Source: Vreelandella zhaodongensis
GTDB taxonomy: Bacteria; Pseudomonadota; Gammaproteobacteria; Pseudomonadales; Halomonadaceae
NCBI RefSeq assembly: GCF_013415115.1
Contig: NZ_JACCDD010000009.1
Span: forward strand, 62,001-126,000
Length of the DNA: 64,000 bases
Reading direction: 5' to 3'
Positions 28,739 through 41,058 of the stretch are shown piece by piece. The position numbers and the translations under genes are program-made. The notes beneath the pieces were generated by a model. That model saw nothing but the letters and a program-made list of their open reading frames with translations. It made no database searches and was not told the DNA's origin. Each line of letters starts with the position of its first letter. Position 1 is the first letter of the stretch.

Positions 28739-31738
28739 TCATGGTTTAAGTAAATGTTGCCAAAGTGCTATCACCACCTCACGATGGGAGTTGAACGCCT
28801 GAGCATCCACGGTTGTATTTTCACCCGTTAACGCAGCACGGTGAGAGCGGCTTCGATAGGCAAGATAAGCGTCTCTCAACTGATCCGCCTCTTCTTGAGT
28901 GACATGACCACTCGCCGCTAGGGTTTCCAGAATGCGGATATTATCGCTGTAGGTAATCAGTGCGGGAGTCTGATGGGCAAACGCTAACACAGCGTATTGG
29001 CATAAAAATTCGATATCCACCATGCCACCCGCATCATGCTTCAGGCTAAACACCTCCCCTTCAGCATTACCTGGCTGTCCTTTTGAGCCCTGGCCTTTTG
29101 AACCCTGACCTTTTGAACCAAGATGATCACGCATTTTATGACGCATGCTGACCACATCATCCTGCAAGGCCTTTAGGTCGCGTTTACATTGCAATACATC
29201 ACCACGGATAACATCGAACTTCTCCGCTAATGACGAGTGACCAGCCACAACACGCGCCCGCACTAGCGCCTGGTGCTCCCAAGTCCAGGCATTTTGGCGT
29301 TGATACTCAGCAAAGGCGTCCAAGGAGGTGACCAACAATCCGGCATTGCCCGAAGGACGCAGTCGCATATCAACCTCATAGAGGCTGCCCGCCGGTGTTA
29401 TCGCTGTTAGAAGGTGAATAATGCGCTGGCCTAGTCGGGTAAAAAATACCGGCGTATCGATTGGTCTAGCACCATCAGTAGTGCCTTTCCCATCACTATC
29501 GTGGAGAAACACCAAGTCCAAATCAGAGCCATACCCCAGCTCAATGCCCCCCAGCTTGCCGTACCCTACAATCAGAAAGGCTGGCTCCCGCGCATTCAAC
29601 CCTTCTGGCACGCCATGTTTACGCGTGATGTGCTTCCAGGCCATTACCAGCACCGCATCCAGAATCACTTCAGCGATATACGTTAAGTAATCGCTTACTT
29701 TCATCAGATGACGTGTTCCTGCGATATCCGATGCAGCAACATGGAGCATTTGTGCATGCTTGAACACACGTAATGCTTCTAGCTGTGCCTCATCATCATC
29801 TTCCGGCAAACGGTTTAACGTTTGGCGTAGCTCATCTGCCAAACGTGACTTGTCAGCGGGGGTATACAGCGTATCTGGAGTTAACAACTCATCGAGCAGA
29901 ATGGGGTAGCGTGCTAGCTGCTCGGCAATCCAAGGACTCTCTGAACACAATCGCATCAAGTGTTCGAGAGCCTGGGGGTTTTCTCGCAGCAGGGCAAGGT
30001 AGGCGGTACGCCTTAGCACTGACTCAATGAGCGGCTGCACTCTCGACAACGCCGTATCTGGTAGCTCGCTCTCAGCGATGGCGTTTAGCAGTAGCGGCAT
30101 CAGTGCATCCAGCCGCTCAAAGCCAATGCGCTGCATGCTTTGCACTTGGCGGGAATGGTAAAGGCCATGCAGCCGTTTAAGCACTTTCTCCGGCTCCAGA
30201 AAACCGGCATCAGCAAGCAGTGCTACGGCCTCTTCCTGCTCTAGCTCGCCGCGCCACAGTAACCGCCATTGCGACACGCCAAGGTTGTCGTCACGACTCT
30301 CTGCATCAGTGTCGTCTTCAGGATCCGCGATCACCGCATCAAAGTGCTGACGAACACGCTCGCGCACTTCATCCAGTTGCGCCATTAAACCAGGCCAATC
30401 TTCATGCCCCATGGCATAGGCGACACGCTCACGATCTTCATCATCCACTGGCAGCGTTTGGGTTTGCCGGTCTTCGAGTGCCTGAATGGCGTGCTCAACG
30501 TCACGCAGGAACGCGTAATCCGGCAACAACTCATCGACAACGGCCTGGGGCAGCAAGCCCAGCTCGGGCAACCGATTCAGCGCGGTCTTTAACGACGTTA
30601 CCTGGAGCTCCGTATCACGACCACCGCGAATCAGCTGAAACGCCTGCACCACGAACTCGACTTCCCGTATTCCCCCAGGCCCCAACTTGATGTTGCTCTG
30701 CATCCCCTTACGCTTTACTTCACGATTGATCATCGCCTTTAACTCACGCAGCGACTCAATCGCGCCAAAATCCAGGTAACGGCGATACACAAACGGCCTT
30801 AGGCTTGCCAGTAGTTCCTGACCAGCCTCAAGATCTCCTGCCACGGGGCGCGCTTTCAACATGGCATAGCGCTCCCACTCTCGGCCCTGGTCTTGGTAGT
30901 AGCTGGAGAGCATCGAGAAGTTGCCCACAAGAGGGCCGCCGTCGCCAAGCGGGCGTAGACGCATATCGACTCGAAATACGAAACCATCAGCCGTCATCGC
31001 ATCGAGTGCCGCAATCAACTTTTGACCGAGCTTTGTGAAGTACTCCTGATGCTCAAGTGGTTTGCGTCCTCCTTCGGTCTCGCCTTTTTCAGGGAAAGCG
31101 AAGATCAGGTCGATATCTGATGAGAGGTTGAGTTCCCCTGCGCCGAGCTTACCCATGCCCAAAACGACAAGCCGCTGATCCGAGCCGTCAGCACGCGGTG
31201 CTGGTAGCCCCCAACGTGGCGCATAAAAACGCTCAAGCCAGCTTAGCGCGGCTTCGGTACAGATCTCTGCTAGCCAGGAGACAGCCTGAGCAGTGTCCCA
31301 CATGGTGTAGCCATCAGGACGATTAAGGTCGCGCCATACAATCCCCAGCATGCGGGCACGACGAAAACGGCGGATAGCGCGATGCATTGCCGCTTCATCA
31401 TCGGCATTTTCCAGCGCGTCATCTAACCAGCTCGCCTGCTTTTCTTTGCTGGGAGTAGCATCCAGTTCACCAGCCACATCTAAATCAATCAGCCAGTGTG
31501 GGAAGTGCGCTAAGGTATCGAGTGCAAAACTTGAGATGGTCACGACGCTGGCTAACGCTTCACGACGCGCGCCGGAAAGTGCCTCCCAACTGCTAGAAGG
31601 CAGCGGCTGCTTGGTCATTGAAGCAATATTATCTGCTTGACTAAGTGCTTCACTTAACCGCTGCCAAGCGTGCTGCGCAGTGGACTTAAGCGCTGCAGGC
31701 AGCACACTTTGGGGTAAAAACGCGTCGTCTAACTGCAT
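28739..31738 (-). CDS. glnE: Glutamine synthetase adenylyltransferase/deadenylylase
   Basis: Bifunctional enzyme that adenylylates and deadenylylates glutamine synthetase under PII control. It has 999 residues and two nucleotidyltransferase domains, each with the G-x-DxD motif: GMGKLGAGELNLSSDIDLIF (N-terminal, deadenylylation) and GYGKLGGIELGYGSDLDLVF (C-terminal, adenylylation). A linker just before the conserved GGMVDIEF element carries a GSKGQ triplicate insertion encoded by a DNA tandem repeat. ATG 31738 has a GAGGTGG site. dgkA lies 72 bp upstream of it on the same strand's opposite side, i.e. after the start. Confidence 0.97.
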   Translation of the reverse strand: MQLDDAFLPQSVLPAALKSTAQHAWQRLSEALSQADNIASMTKQPLPSSSWEALSGARREALASVVTISSFALDTLAHFPHWLIDLDVAGELDATPSKEKQASWLDDALENADDEAAMHRAIRRFRRARMLGIVWRDLNRPDGYTMWDTAQAVSWLAEICTEAALSWLERFYAPRWGLPAPRADGSDQRLVVLGMGKLGAGELNLSSDIDLIFAFPEKGETEGGRKPLEHQEYFTKLGQKLIAALDAMTADGFVFRVDMRLRPLGDGGPLVGNFSMLSSYYQDQGREWERYAMLKARPVAGDLEAGQELLASLRPFVYRRYLDFGAIESLRELKAMINREVKRKGMQSNIKLGPGGIREVEFVVQAFQLIRGGRDTELQVTSLKTALNRLPELGLLPQAVVDELLPDYAFLRDVEHAIQALEDRQTQTLPVDDEDRERVAYAMGHEDWPGLMAQLDEVRERVRQHFDAVIADPEDDTDAESRDDNLGVSQWRLLWRGELEQEEAVALLADAGFLEPEKVLKRLHGLYHSRQVQSMQRIGFERLDALMPLLLNAIAESELPDTALSRVQPLIESVLRRTAYLALLRENPQALEHLMRLCSESPWIAEQLARYPILLDELLTPDTLYTPADKSRLADELRQTLNRLPEDDDEAQLEALRVFKHAQMLHVAASDIAGTRHLMKVSDYLTYIAEVILDAVLVMAWKHITRKHGVPEGLNAREPAFLIVGYGKLGGIELGYGSDLDLVFLHDSDGKGTTDGARPIDTPVFFTRLGQRIIHLLTAITPAGSLYEVDMRLRPSGNAGLLVTSLDAFAEYQRQNAWTWEHQALVRARVVAGHSSLAEKFDVIRGDVLQCKRDLKALQDDVVSMRHKMRDHLGSKGQGSKGQGSKGQPGNAEGEVFSLKHDAGGMVDIEFLCQYAVLAFAHQTPALITYSDNIRILETLAASGHVTQEEADQLRDAYLAYRSRSHRAALTGENTTVDAQAFNSHREVVIALWQHLLKP
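29079..29120 (-). repeat. 15-bp in-frame tandem repeat inside glnE
   Basis: Nearly three copies of a 15-base unit (plus strand CCTTTTGAACCCTGA-like) encode GSKGQ three times in the GlnE linker ahead of GGMVDIEF. Copies differ at one or two bases. The reading frame is kept, so copy-number change would alter linker length by 5 residues without breaking the gene. Confidence 0.8.
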
Positions 31739-31810
31739 AACCACCTCTCTGCCAAGCGTCTATTATGTTTATTAATGAGGCTAACCGCTGTGTTGGCTGA
31801 ATAAAGCAAG

Positions 31811-32182
31811 TTAGCCAATCAATTTTTGCCAGCCGAGCAGCCCCCAGGTTAAACCGGCCATGATCAGCGACAGCATAACCGCCGCCGAGCCAATATCCTT
31901 AGCACGCCCTGAGAGCTCGTGATGTTCGGTTCCAATACGGTCGACTACGTTCTCAATGGCGCTATTAAGCAGTTCTACAATCAGTACCAGAAACAGACTG
32001 CCAACCAGCAGCAGCCAGCTAATGGGACCATCGCCAATCCACCAGGCAAGTGGCAGTAGTACGACGGTAATGCCAACTTCTTGACGAAACGCGGCTTCAT
32101 TTCTGAAAGCGGCCTTAAGCCCTTTCCAGGAATAGCGCGTGGAGTGCCGTAAATGGGTTAACCCTGTATGGCCTGGCTTCAT
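31811..32182 (-). CDS. dgkA: Diacylglycerol kinase
   Basis: Small inner-membrane kinase that phosphorylates diacylglycerol released by membrane-derived oligosaccharide synthesis, returning it to phosphatidic acid. The 123-residue protein has three membrane helices, an amphipathic N-terminal region (YSWKGLKAAFRNEAAFRQE), and the active-site signature VELLNSAIENVVDRIG followed by HHELSGRAKDIGSAAV. Length and motifs are standard. It lies between dacB and glnE on the minus strand with short gaps. Confidence 0.97.
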   Translation of the reverse strand: MKPGHTGLTHLRHSTRYSWKGLKAAFRNEAAFRQEVGITVVLLPLAWWIGDGPISWLLLVGSLFLVLIVELLNSAIENVVDRIGTEHHELSGRAKDIGSAAVMLSLIMAGLTWGLLGWQKLIG

Positions 32183-32210
32183 ACCCGTTGCCTCGACGGT
32201 AAAATTAATA

Positions 32211-33704
32211 TTAGTTAGCCAATATCATCGCATCTAAATCCAGCGATAGCGGGTCGAGCACCTCAGCCCAGCTTAGGTAGGGCGTGCTGCCACTGCCGTT
32301 CACTAATACACTAAAGACGCCCCAGCGGCCTTGGGCTGTGCGGAAATACCCCCCCACGGCGCGAACGGCAAAGGGCTGATTCAGCGTACCGGTTTTCAGC
32401 ATGACGTGATTCTGAAATGTCGACGACCCACGGCGAATAAATCGCATTACGCCATTGGCCGGCGATTGAAAGGTAGCCACGAAGCTTGGAAAGAGCGCGC
32501 TCTGGTAATACATATCTTCCAACATCACATTGACACCGTGGGCCGAAGTACGATTATCCGTCGTCAGCCCACTACCGCTGGTTAGTGTCAGCGGCCCGTG
32601 TCCTGGCAAGCTTTCCGCGTAAGCTTCTATTGCTTGTCCCGCTTGACGCAACTGTGCTTGAGGCGTCTCCACCAGATTCAGTGCCAACACATCAGCCATA
32701 TAGTTATTGGAGTAATGCATAGTTCGCTGCAGCAGCTCTTGCAGTGGTTTACTATCCACTGCCGCTAAACGCTGAGCACCGCTGGGACGTGTTGAGCTGA
32801 CTCGCCACGGGTCACGCACGGCAACACCGGCCTGGTTCAGCATACTCAGCAATACCTGGGCGGTTTTTTCTGCTGCATCTCCCGCACCGCGGTAAACATC
32901 ACGTGCCGTCGCATTGGTTGAAATTTGTCCCGTCAAACGCATGACATCGCCGCGCTCATCGGTAATCCGCGCTACACTAATTTCCGTACCACTATTGGCA
33001 GGACGCGTGATGACTTGGTTATCAATCGTAATTAACGGCGCCTGGCTATCGCATAACCCCACACGGGCTGGCTCACCCGCAACAGCCGCAGGTGCTATAT
33101 TCGCGCACCAGCTACCAAAATTGACGCCTGCGGAGGTAAGCGGCGCACTATAGGCATTGGTTACCCGAGTGCGTGCGTTACAGCGATCCGTGGTAATGCA
33201 CTCCACAGGGCCAAAACGCCACTGGCTAACGACTAACGCGCCATCTACTTCACGCACACCCGCTAACTGCAGGCGCTGTACCAGTCGCCAAAGATCTTCA
33301 GTGGTCAGCCCTGGGTCGCCACCACCTTCAAATATCAGGTCACCGTGCAACACACCATTTTCGACACTACCCGTGCTCACTAACTGACTGGTAAAACGGT
33401 GTTGGGGGCCAAAATGACTGAGTGCCGCTGCTGACAAATAGGCCTTCGTGACGGAGGCAGGTGACAGCTGACGCTCGGGGTTCAGACTACCTAGCAACGC
33501 ATTACTGTCGGTATCAAGTAAACGCGCTTCAGCGCTGATTGAAAACCCCTTATTCTGTAGCTGGCCTAAACGGCTAAAGTCAGCGAATACCGCCGAGCTT
33601 GCGCACAGCGCAGCACTTGCCACACTGGCAACCAACGCCCGACGCCAGCGACGTGTGGATAACTTAAGCGCAGAGAGCATCTCAACAGGCGACTTCACTT
33701 CCAT
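32211..33704 (-). CDS. dacB: D-alanyl-D-alanine carboxypeptidase/endopeptidase (PBP4 type)
   Basis: Periplasmic class C penicillin-binding protein that trims or cleaves peptidoglycan cross-links. From the ATG at 33704 it has 497 residues with a signal sequence (cleavage probably near AVFA-DF, about 41). Active-site motifs: SVTK (S84-K87), SNN in MHYSNNYMADVLA, and KTG in LKTGTL. The insert between the first and second motifs typical of PBP4 is present. An upstream ATG at 33776 is less likely. It ends 28 bp before the dgkA start. Confidence 0.94.
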   Translation of the reverse strand: MEVKSPVEMLSALKLSTRRWRRALVASVASAALCASSAVFADFSRLGQLQNKGFSISAEARLLDTDSNALLGSLNPERQLSPASVTKAYLSAAALSHFGPQHRFTSQLVSTGSVENGVLHGDLIFEGGGDPGLTTEDLWRLVQRLQLAGVREVDGALVVSQWRFGPVECITTDRCNARTRVTNAYSAPLTSAGVNFGSWCANIAPAAVAGEPARVGLCDSQAPLITIDNQVITRPANSGTEISVARITDERGDVMRLTGQISTNATARDVYRGAGDAAEKTAQVLLSMLNQAGVAVRDPWRVSSTRPSGAQRLAAVDSKPLQELLQRTMHYSNNYMADVLALNLVETPQAQLRQAGQAIEAYAESLPGHGPLTLTSGSGLTTDNRTSAHGVNVMLEDMYYQSALFPSFVATFQSPANGVMRFIRRGSSTFQNHVMLKTGTLNQPFAVRAVGGYFRTAQGRWGVFSVLVNGSGSTPYLSWAEVLDPLSLDLDAMILAN

Positions 33705-33787
33705 GTATTTATTACCATCCTGATACTGGCTATTTAGAGACTTACTGTTCAGGCACTTACTATATGAGCACGTCACGCTTGTTTACC

Positions 33788-34117
33788 TCAATGCACGTTC
33801 ATTTTTGAAAAGACTTGCAGCATAACGACCCCAGCCACAATGAGTCCTATCCCAATCACCGCCGGTACATCCGGCCTCTCACCAAAGACCGCAATGCCTA
33901 CCAAGGTTACCAATACAATGCCCAAGCCCGCCCAAATGGCGTAAGCGATACCGACAGGCAGCGTCTTTAACACTAAGCTCAACAGGTAAAACGCCACACC
34001 ATAGCCAATCACTACCACAATGCTCGGGATAGGTCGTGTAAACCCCATTGAGGCTTTTAGGGCACTCGTCGCAATAACCTCGGCAATAATCGCTAGCACC
34101 AAGTACACAAAGGTCAT
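33788..34117 (-). CDS. Small multidrug resistance (SMR) family transporter
   Basis: A 109-residue four-helix protein of the EmrE/QacE/SugE type. The membrane-embedded glutamate E13 in LAIIAEVIATSALKAS, and the GVAFYLLSLVLKTLPVGIAYAIWAGLG core, are diagnostic for the EmrE-like drug/proton antiport branch rather than the guanidinium (SugE) branch. The start overlaps the stop of the upstream methyltransferase gene (ATGA), so the two are translationally coupled, an unusual pairing. Confidence 0.93.
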   Translation of the reverse strand: MTFVYLVLAIIAEVIATSALKASMGFTRPIPSIVVVIGYGVAFYLLSLVLKTLPVGIAYAIWAGLGIVLVTLVGIAVFGERPDVPAVIGIGLIVAGVVMLQVFSKMNVH

Positions 34118-34779
34118 GTCCGCTCCAGCGCAACTTGTAACTGCCAAAGTACTTGACCACTTTGGTCATACTTTGCTTCAAACGGCGTTAAATAACTGCC
34201 ATTCGGGGTCAGCGGTGCAACCGCTGCCTGCTTCCCCGTTACCAGAGCCGTGGCAAGAGCAAACTCTTCAACATACAGCTGCCAGTTGGAGCGCACTTCC
34301 AAACACCCGCCCAACGCTAGCAGTGTGGGGAAAACCGGATGCCCATGCCAGCGCATTTTTAAATGCGCGGCCTTTGGGTAAGGATTGGGGTAAAGTAAGT
34401 AGTGTCGCTCGGGAGCCCAACCAGCCTGCTCGGCTAAACGCCAAAAATCCACCAGGTCAGCTCGCACCAGCAACGCGTTAGCAGGCAGCTCACCATGGTC
34501 ACGCCCCAGCCTATCCTCACTACGATCAACGCCAATCACGACGTGCCCAGGAAACTGTGCGGCTAAACGACGTGTCGAAAGACCCACACCACAGCCGGCA
34601 TCGAGAATTAATGGCGCTTGCTGCTTGTGAAGCCACCTATGCGCGTATTCAAAAGCCTGTTGCGTATGCGCAGCGATTGGCTTTCGCAGTGGGTTTTCCA
34701 AAGCACGCGCTACCCGACGGGCCACATCTTGATGCGGGCCTGGCTGATTGGAAACCACGGGTCTTGATGTATGCTGCAT
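34114..34779 (-). CDS. TrmB-like SAM-dependent methyltransferase
   Basis: A 221-residue protein with the SAM motif LILDAGCGVGLSTRRLA and IGVDRSEDRL. The later LLYPNPYPKAAHLKMRWHG and LTPFEAKYDQSG resemble the PDPWPKxxHxKRR and TxFExK elements of TrmB, the tRNA guanine-46 N7-methyltransferase. However the motif is changed (YPNPYP, one basic residue pair lost), so it may be a paralogue with another RNA substrate rather than the housekeeping TrmB. It is followed, with a 4-bp overlap, by an SMR drug transporter gene and is divergent from fabY. Confidence 0.8.
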   Translation of the reverse strand: MQHTSRPVVSNQPGPHQDVARRVARALENPLRKPIAAHTQQAFEYAHRWLHKQQAPLILDAGCGVGLSTRRLAAQFPGHVVIGVDRSEDRLGRDHGELPANALLVRADLVDFWRLAEQAGWAPERHYLLYPNPYPKAAHLKMRWHGHPVFPTLLALGGCLEVRSNWQLYVEEFALATALVTGKQAAVAPLTPNGSYLTPFEAKYDQSGQVLWQLQVALERT

Positions 34780-34962
34780 GCCATCCCCTGCTTAAAAAAA
34801 GCATGATTCTAACAGTCTCACGCGCACGCGGCATGACGCCGTTGCACGCCCGGTGCTATGATCATGTCCGAGTATATTATTAAGCTCAGGTGAGCAGCTC
34901 TTTTTTGCTATGCGCCTGACAATAACTGTTATTAAAAACCACCGCACCACGAGGAACCCGGC

Positions 34963-37367
<2,405 letters not shown>

Positions 37368-37424
37368 CCATATTGTTGAGTAAAACGCTCGGGTATTAAA
37401 ACCTGGGCGAAAAGCCATTCGTGA

Positions 37425-37682
<258 letters not shown>

Positions 37683-37694
37683 GGCCTCTGCGAC

Positions 37695-38993
37695 GTGCGT
37701 ATTTGGACCCTTGCTTGGCCAATTATTCTTTCGAATATCACAGTTCCCTTACTAGGGCTTGTCGATACCGCCGTAGTCGGGCATCTACCCGACTCTCGCT
37801 ATCTGGCGGCTGTAACCCTCGGCGCGACGCTGTTTAGCTTTCTCTACTGGGGGTTTGGCTTTCTACGCATGGGCACCACCGGCCTAGTGGCCCAGGCGAT
37901 TGGGCGCGAAGCAGATAGCGATGTACGCAACTTGTTAGGGCAGTCACTCATCATGGCCGGCGTTATCGGCACGCTGCTGATTGTGTTTGGCTCGCCGCTG
38001 ATTTCCCTCGGCCTATGGCTGCTAGATGGCAGCGAAGCAGCGACACCGCTGGCACGTGAGTATGCCGAAATACGGCTCTGGTCGGCTCCTGCGGTGCTGG
38101 CGAACTACGCTATCCTTGGCTGGTTTTTGGGCCAACAAAACGCCCGCGTTACGCTGATGATTTTAGTGCTAACCAATAGTGTCAATATCGTGCTCGACCT
38201 TTGGTTTGTGGTGGGGCTAGGGATGACCAGTGGCGGCGTCGCCCTGGCCAGCGTGATTGCCGACTACAGCGCACTCGCTTTTGGCGGCTATTTAGTTCTG
38301 CGCCAGCTTGGCCATCTGGAAGGCTACTTTCAACGGCAGCGGCTTTTGGTGCTATCAGCCTACTCAGCACTGTTTAATGTCAACGCCAACTTGTTTGTTC
38401 GCACGTTGGGGCTGCTGTTTGCCATGGCCTTTTTTACCGCTCAAGGGGCACGCCAGGGCGACACCGTATTAGCCGCCAACGCCGTATTGCTTCAGTTCAT
38501 CATGCTCACCAGTTACGCACTCGATGGCTTCGCCCACGCAGCGGAATCACTGGTAGGCCGTGCTTATGGACGACGGGACTGGCAAGAGTTTGCCGCCACA
38601 GTAAGAGCAGCCGCAGCATTCTCATTCTGGACAGCTGCCGCTGCAGCGGTTGTGTTTGCGTTAGGTGGTAACTATCTGATTGCTCTGCTGACAGGGCTGA
38701 CTGACGTTCGTGCCACCGCCGCGAGCTACCTGCCCTGGATGGTAATAATGCCGCTTATTGCAGTGTGGAGCTATTTACTTGATGGCGTTTTTATCGGCAC
38801 CACCGCCGTACGCGAAATGCGCAACAGTATCTTTATCGGTTTAGCGGTTTACTTACCCGCTTGGTGGCTGTTCCAAGGGCTTGGCAATCACGGGTTGTGG
38901 CTAGCCTTCACGCTCTTTACACTCACGCGCTCTACCGTACTGATTGCCTACTATTATCACTATCGCCAAGCCCACTGGCGACCACACCGTTGA
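37695..38993 (+). CDS. MATE-family efflux transporter (DinF-like)
   Basis: A 432-residue transporter with 12 predicted helices in two similar halves. The beginning MRIWTLAWPIILSNITVPLLGLVDTAVVGHL and the GFLRMGTTGLVAQAIG segment are typical of the DinF branch of the MATE superfamily, which exports drugs or bile salts by cation antiport. The start is probably GTG 37695 with no clear ribosome site, 13 bp after the ferredoxin stop, which suggests coupling to upstream translation. Confidence 0.92.
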   Translation: MRIWTLAWPIILSNITVPLLGLVDTAVVGHLPDSRYLAAVTLGATLFSFLYWGFGFLRMGTTGLVAQAIGREADSDVRNLLGQSLIMAGVIGTLLIVFGSPLISLGLWLLDGSEAATPLAREYAEIRLWSAPAVLANYAILGWFLGQQNARVTLMILVLTNSVNIVLDLWFVVGLGMTSGGVALASVIADYSALAFGGYLVLRQLGHLEGYFQRQRLLVLSAYSALFNVNANLFVRTLGLLFAMAFFTAQGARQGDTVLAANAVLLQFIMLTSYALDGFAHAAESLVGRAYGRRDWQEFAATVRAAAAFSFWTAAAAAVVFALGGNYLIALLTGLTDVRATAASYLPWMVIMPLIAVWSYLLDGVFIGTTAVREMRNSIFIGLAVYLPAWWLFQGLGNHGLWLAFTLFTLTRSTVLIAYYYHYRQAHWRPHR

Positions 38994-39133
38994 AGTTCAT
39001 CACGTTGGATTGATGCCAATTACGCTAACGTGAAAATGGCGCCCCTAACAAGCCCACTGACGATAGATGAAAAGCACAGTGTACCGCCGTATATTAGCGC
39101 CGTATTTCCTTATAACGAATAAAGAGATCACTC

Positions 39134-40444
39134 ATGCTAAAACTCATCTCAAAACCAGCCGTAAAGCTGGTCGAGCGCTATTTGCCAGACCCCTATATCT
39201 TTGTTCTGCTCCTCACGTTAATTGCTTCCGTGGCTGCCATCGCCGTTGAGCGCCAAACGCCGCTGGCCGTACTACGCATGTGGGGCGATGGCTTTTGGGG
39301 GCTACTTACCTTTTCGATGCAAATGCTACTGGTATTGGTCACGGGCTTTATGCTGGCAAGCTCACCACCGGTAAAACGTCTTCTGCAAAAACTCGCCAGC
39401 ACGGCGAAAAGCCCTGGCGGTGCGATTATCCTGGTCACACTCGTTTCGCTCGCCGCCAGCTGGATTAACTGGGGGTTTGGCCTAGTTGTCGGTGCACTAT
39501 TTGCCAAGGAGCTCGCCCGCCTAATACGGGTAGATTACCGACTACTGGTTGCCAGCGCTTACTCTGGCTTTGTGGTGTGGCATGGTGGTCTCGCAGGCTC
39601 AATTCCGCTCACCATTGCCACTGAAGGCCACTTCTCTGCCGATCAGATCGGGGTTATTAGCACCGGTTCGACAATTTTCGCGTTCTTTAATCTAGCCATT
39701 GTTGTCTGTCTGTTTGTAGCTGTACCGCTGGTTAACCGCTTGATGCTACCGGACGAAAAAGACAGCGTGTATGTGGATGCCAAACTGTTAAACGATGAGC
39801 CTGAGCAGCAAGGCCGCATTACCCGCCCTGCAGAAAAGCTCGAAAATAGCGTGCCGCTAGCCCTGCTGGTGGGTGTTCCAGGGCTACTGTTTCTGCTCGA
39901 CCACTTTCTACTCCGTAGCGGTGGCTTAAACCTGAACGTGGTTAACTTTCTATTTCTATTCCTAGCCATTGTGCTACACCGCACACCGCGCAACCTGCTA
40001 AACAGCTTAAATGAGGCCATTAAAGGCGGCGCGGGAATTGTTATTCAGTTCCCCTTCTACGCAGGCATTATGGCCATTATGGTGCAGTCGGGTCTGGCCC
40101 AGAGTATGTCCGAGTGGTTAGTCTCATTTGCCACAGCCACCTCCCTGCCGTTCTGGTCATTCCTCAGCGCAGGCATTGTGAATCTGTTCGTTCCTTCCGG
40201 CGGTGGTCAATGGGCCGTTCAGGCGCCCGTCATGCTACCTGCCGCAGAGGCGCTGGGTGCTGATATTTCGCGCGTGGCCATGGCCGTTGCCTGGGGCGAC
40301 GCTTGGACGAATCTACTGCAGCCTTTCTGGGCATTGCCTGTGCTGGCGATCGCCGGTTTGAAGGCGAAAGACATTATGGGCTTCTGCCTGATTCAGCTGT
40401 TTATCACCGGCATTATTATTTCTGTTGGCTTAGTATGGTTCTAA
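39134..40444 (+). CDS. Short-chain fatty acid transporter, AtoE/TIGR00366 family
   Basis: A 436-residue membrane protein with about 10-12 helices. The LVERYLPDPYIFVLLLTLIA start, the SWINWGFGLVVGALFAKELAR segment, WHGGLAGSIPLTIAT and the NLFVPSGGGQWAVQAPVM motif are all characteristic of the AtoE-like short-chain fatty acid carriers. It stands as a single gene with its own terminator 12 bp after the stop. Confidence 0.93.
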   Translation: MLKLISKPAVKLVERYLPDPYIFVLLLTLIASVAAIAVERQTPLAVLRMWGDGFWGLLTFSMQMLLVLVTGFMLASSPPVKRLLQKLASTAKSPGGAIILVTLVSLAASWINWGFGLVVGALFAKELARLIRVDYRLLVASAYSGFVVWHGGLAGSIPLTIATEGHFSADQIGVISTGSTIFAFFNLAIVVCLFVAVPLVNRLMLPDEKDSVYVDAKLLNDEPEQQGRITRPAEKLENSVPLALLVGVPGLLFLLDHFLLRSGGLNLNVVNFLFLFLAIVLHRTPRNLLNSLNEAIKGGAGIVIQFPFYAGIMAIMVQSGLAQSMSEWLVSFATATSLPFWSFLSAGIVNLFVPSGGGQWAVQAPVMLPAAEALGADISRVAMAVAWGDAWTNLLQPFWALPVLAIAGLKAKDIMGFCLIQLFITGIIISVGLVWF

Positions 40445-40458
40445 CCGACTGTCTAGCT

Positions 40459-40481
40459 CCCGCCCTCTGGGCGGGATTTTT
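40459..40481 (+). terminator. Terminator after the AtoE-type gene
   Basis: A perfect 7-bp stem (CCCGCCC, loop TCT, GGGCGGG) followed by ATTTTT. Classic rho-independent form; the thioesterase gene starts 21 bp later. Confidence 0.92.
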
Positions 40482-40501
40482 GAGCCCTAAAGGTTTTATC
40501 C

Positions 40502-41026
40502 ATGTCAGACACTCTCGCTGAACACAGCGCCCTGCCCGGCCAGCATGAACTCTCCATGACGGTTTTAATGACACCCGACATGGCCAATTTCAGTGGCAAA
40601 GTGCACGGCGGTGCTATTCTTAAAAAGCTCGACGAGGTGGCCTACGCCTGCGCAAGCCGCTATTCAGGCCACTATGTCGTCACACTTTCCGTCGATCAGG
40701 TACTTTTTAAACAGCCAATCCACGTCGGCGAGTTGGTAACGTTTTTAGCCAGCGTTAACCATGTGGGACGCTCTTCCATGGAAATCGGGGTTAAGGTAGT
40801 GGCCGAAGACATTCGTGAAAAGCTGATTCGTCACACCAACAGCTGCTATCTCACCATGGTGGCCGTTGATGCCGATGGCAAACCAGCCATCGTGCCACCG
40901 CTGGCGCTGGAAACCTCGCTGCAGAAACTAAGGTTTGAAAAAGCCGCGCTACGCAAAAAGCTGCGTAAGCAGGCCGAGCAAGAAGAGCAGCTCGCCCACC
41001 TTAATCACCACCAGCAGCACTCTTAA
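40502..41026 (+). CDS. Acyl-CoA thioesterase (YciA-like hotdog fold)
   Basis: A 174-residue hotdog-fold thioesterase that hydrolyses acyl-CoA to free acid and CoA. The GKVHGGAILKKLDEVAYACASRY helix motif with the conserved Asp, the VDQVLFKQPIHVGELV strand, and VNHVGRSSMEIGVKV match the cytosolic acyl-CoA hydrolase family. The C-terminal 40 residues are charged and helical. It follows the AtoE-type gene but a terminator separates them. Confidence 0.93.
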   Translation: MSDTLAEHSALPGQHELSMTVLMTPDMANFSGKVHGGAILKKLDEVAYACASRYSGHYVVTLSVDQVLFKQPIHVGELVTFLASVNHVGRSSMEIGVKVVAEDIREKLIRHTNSCYLTMVAVDADGKPAIVPPLALETSLQKLRFEKAALRKKLRKQAEQEEQLAHLNHHQQHS

Positions 41027-41058
41027 CGCTAAGCTACACCGCCAAGCAAGGAGCACAC

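Noticed and set aside
30220..30690. 156-codon plus-strand frame inside glnE
   Set aside because: Shadow of glnE; composition (many Arg, His, Pro) is not protein-like.
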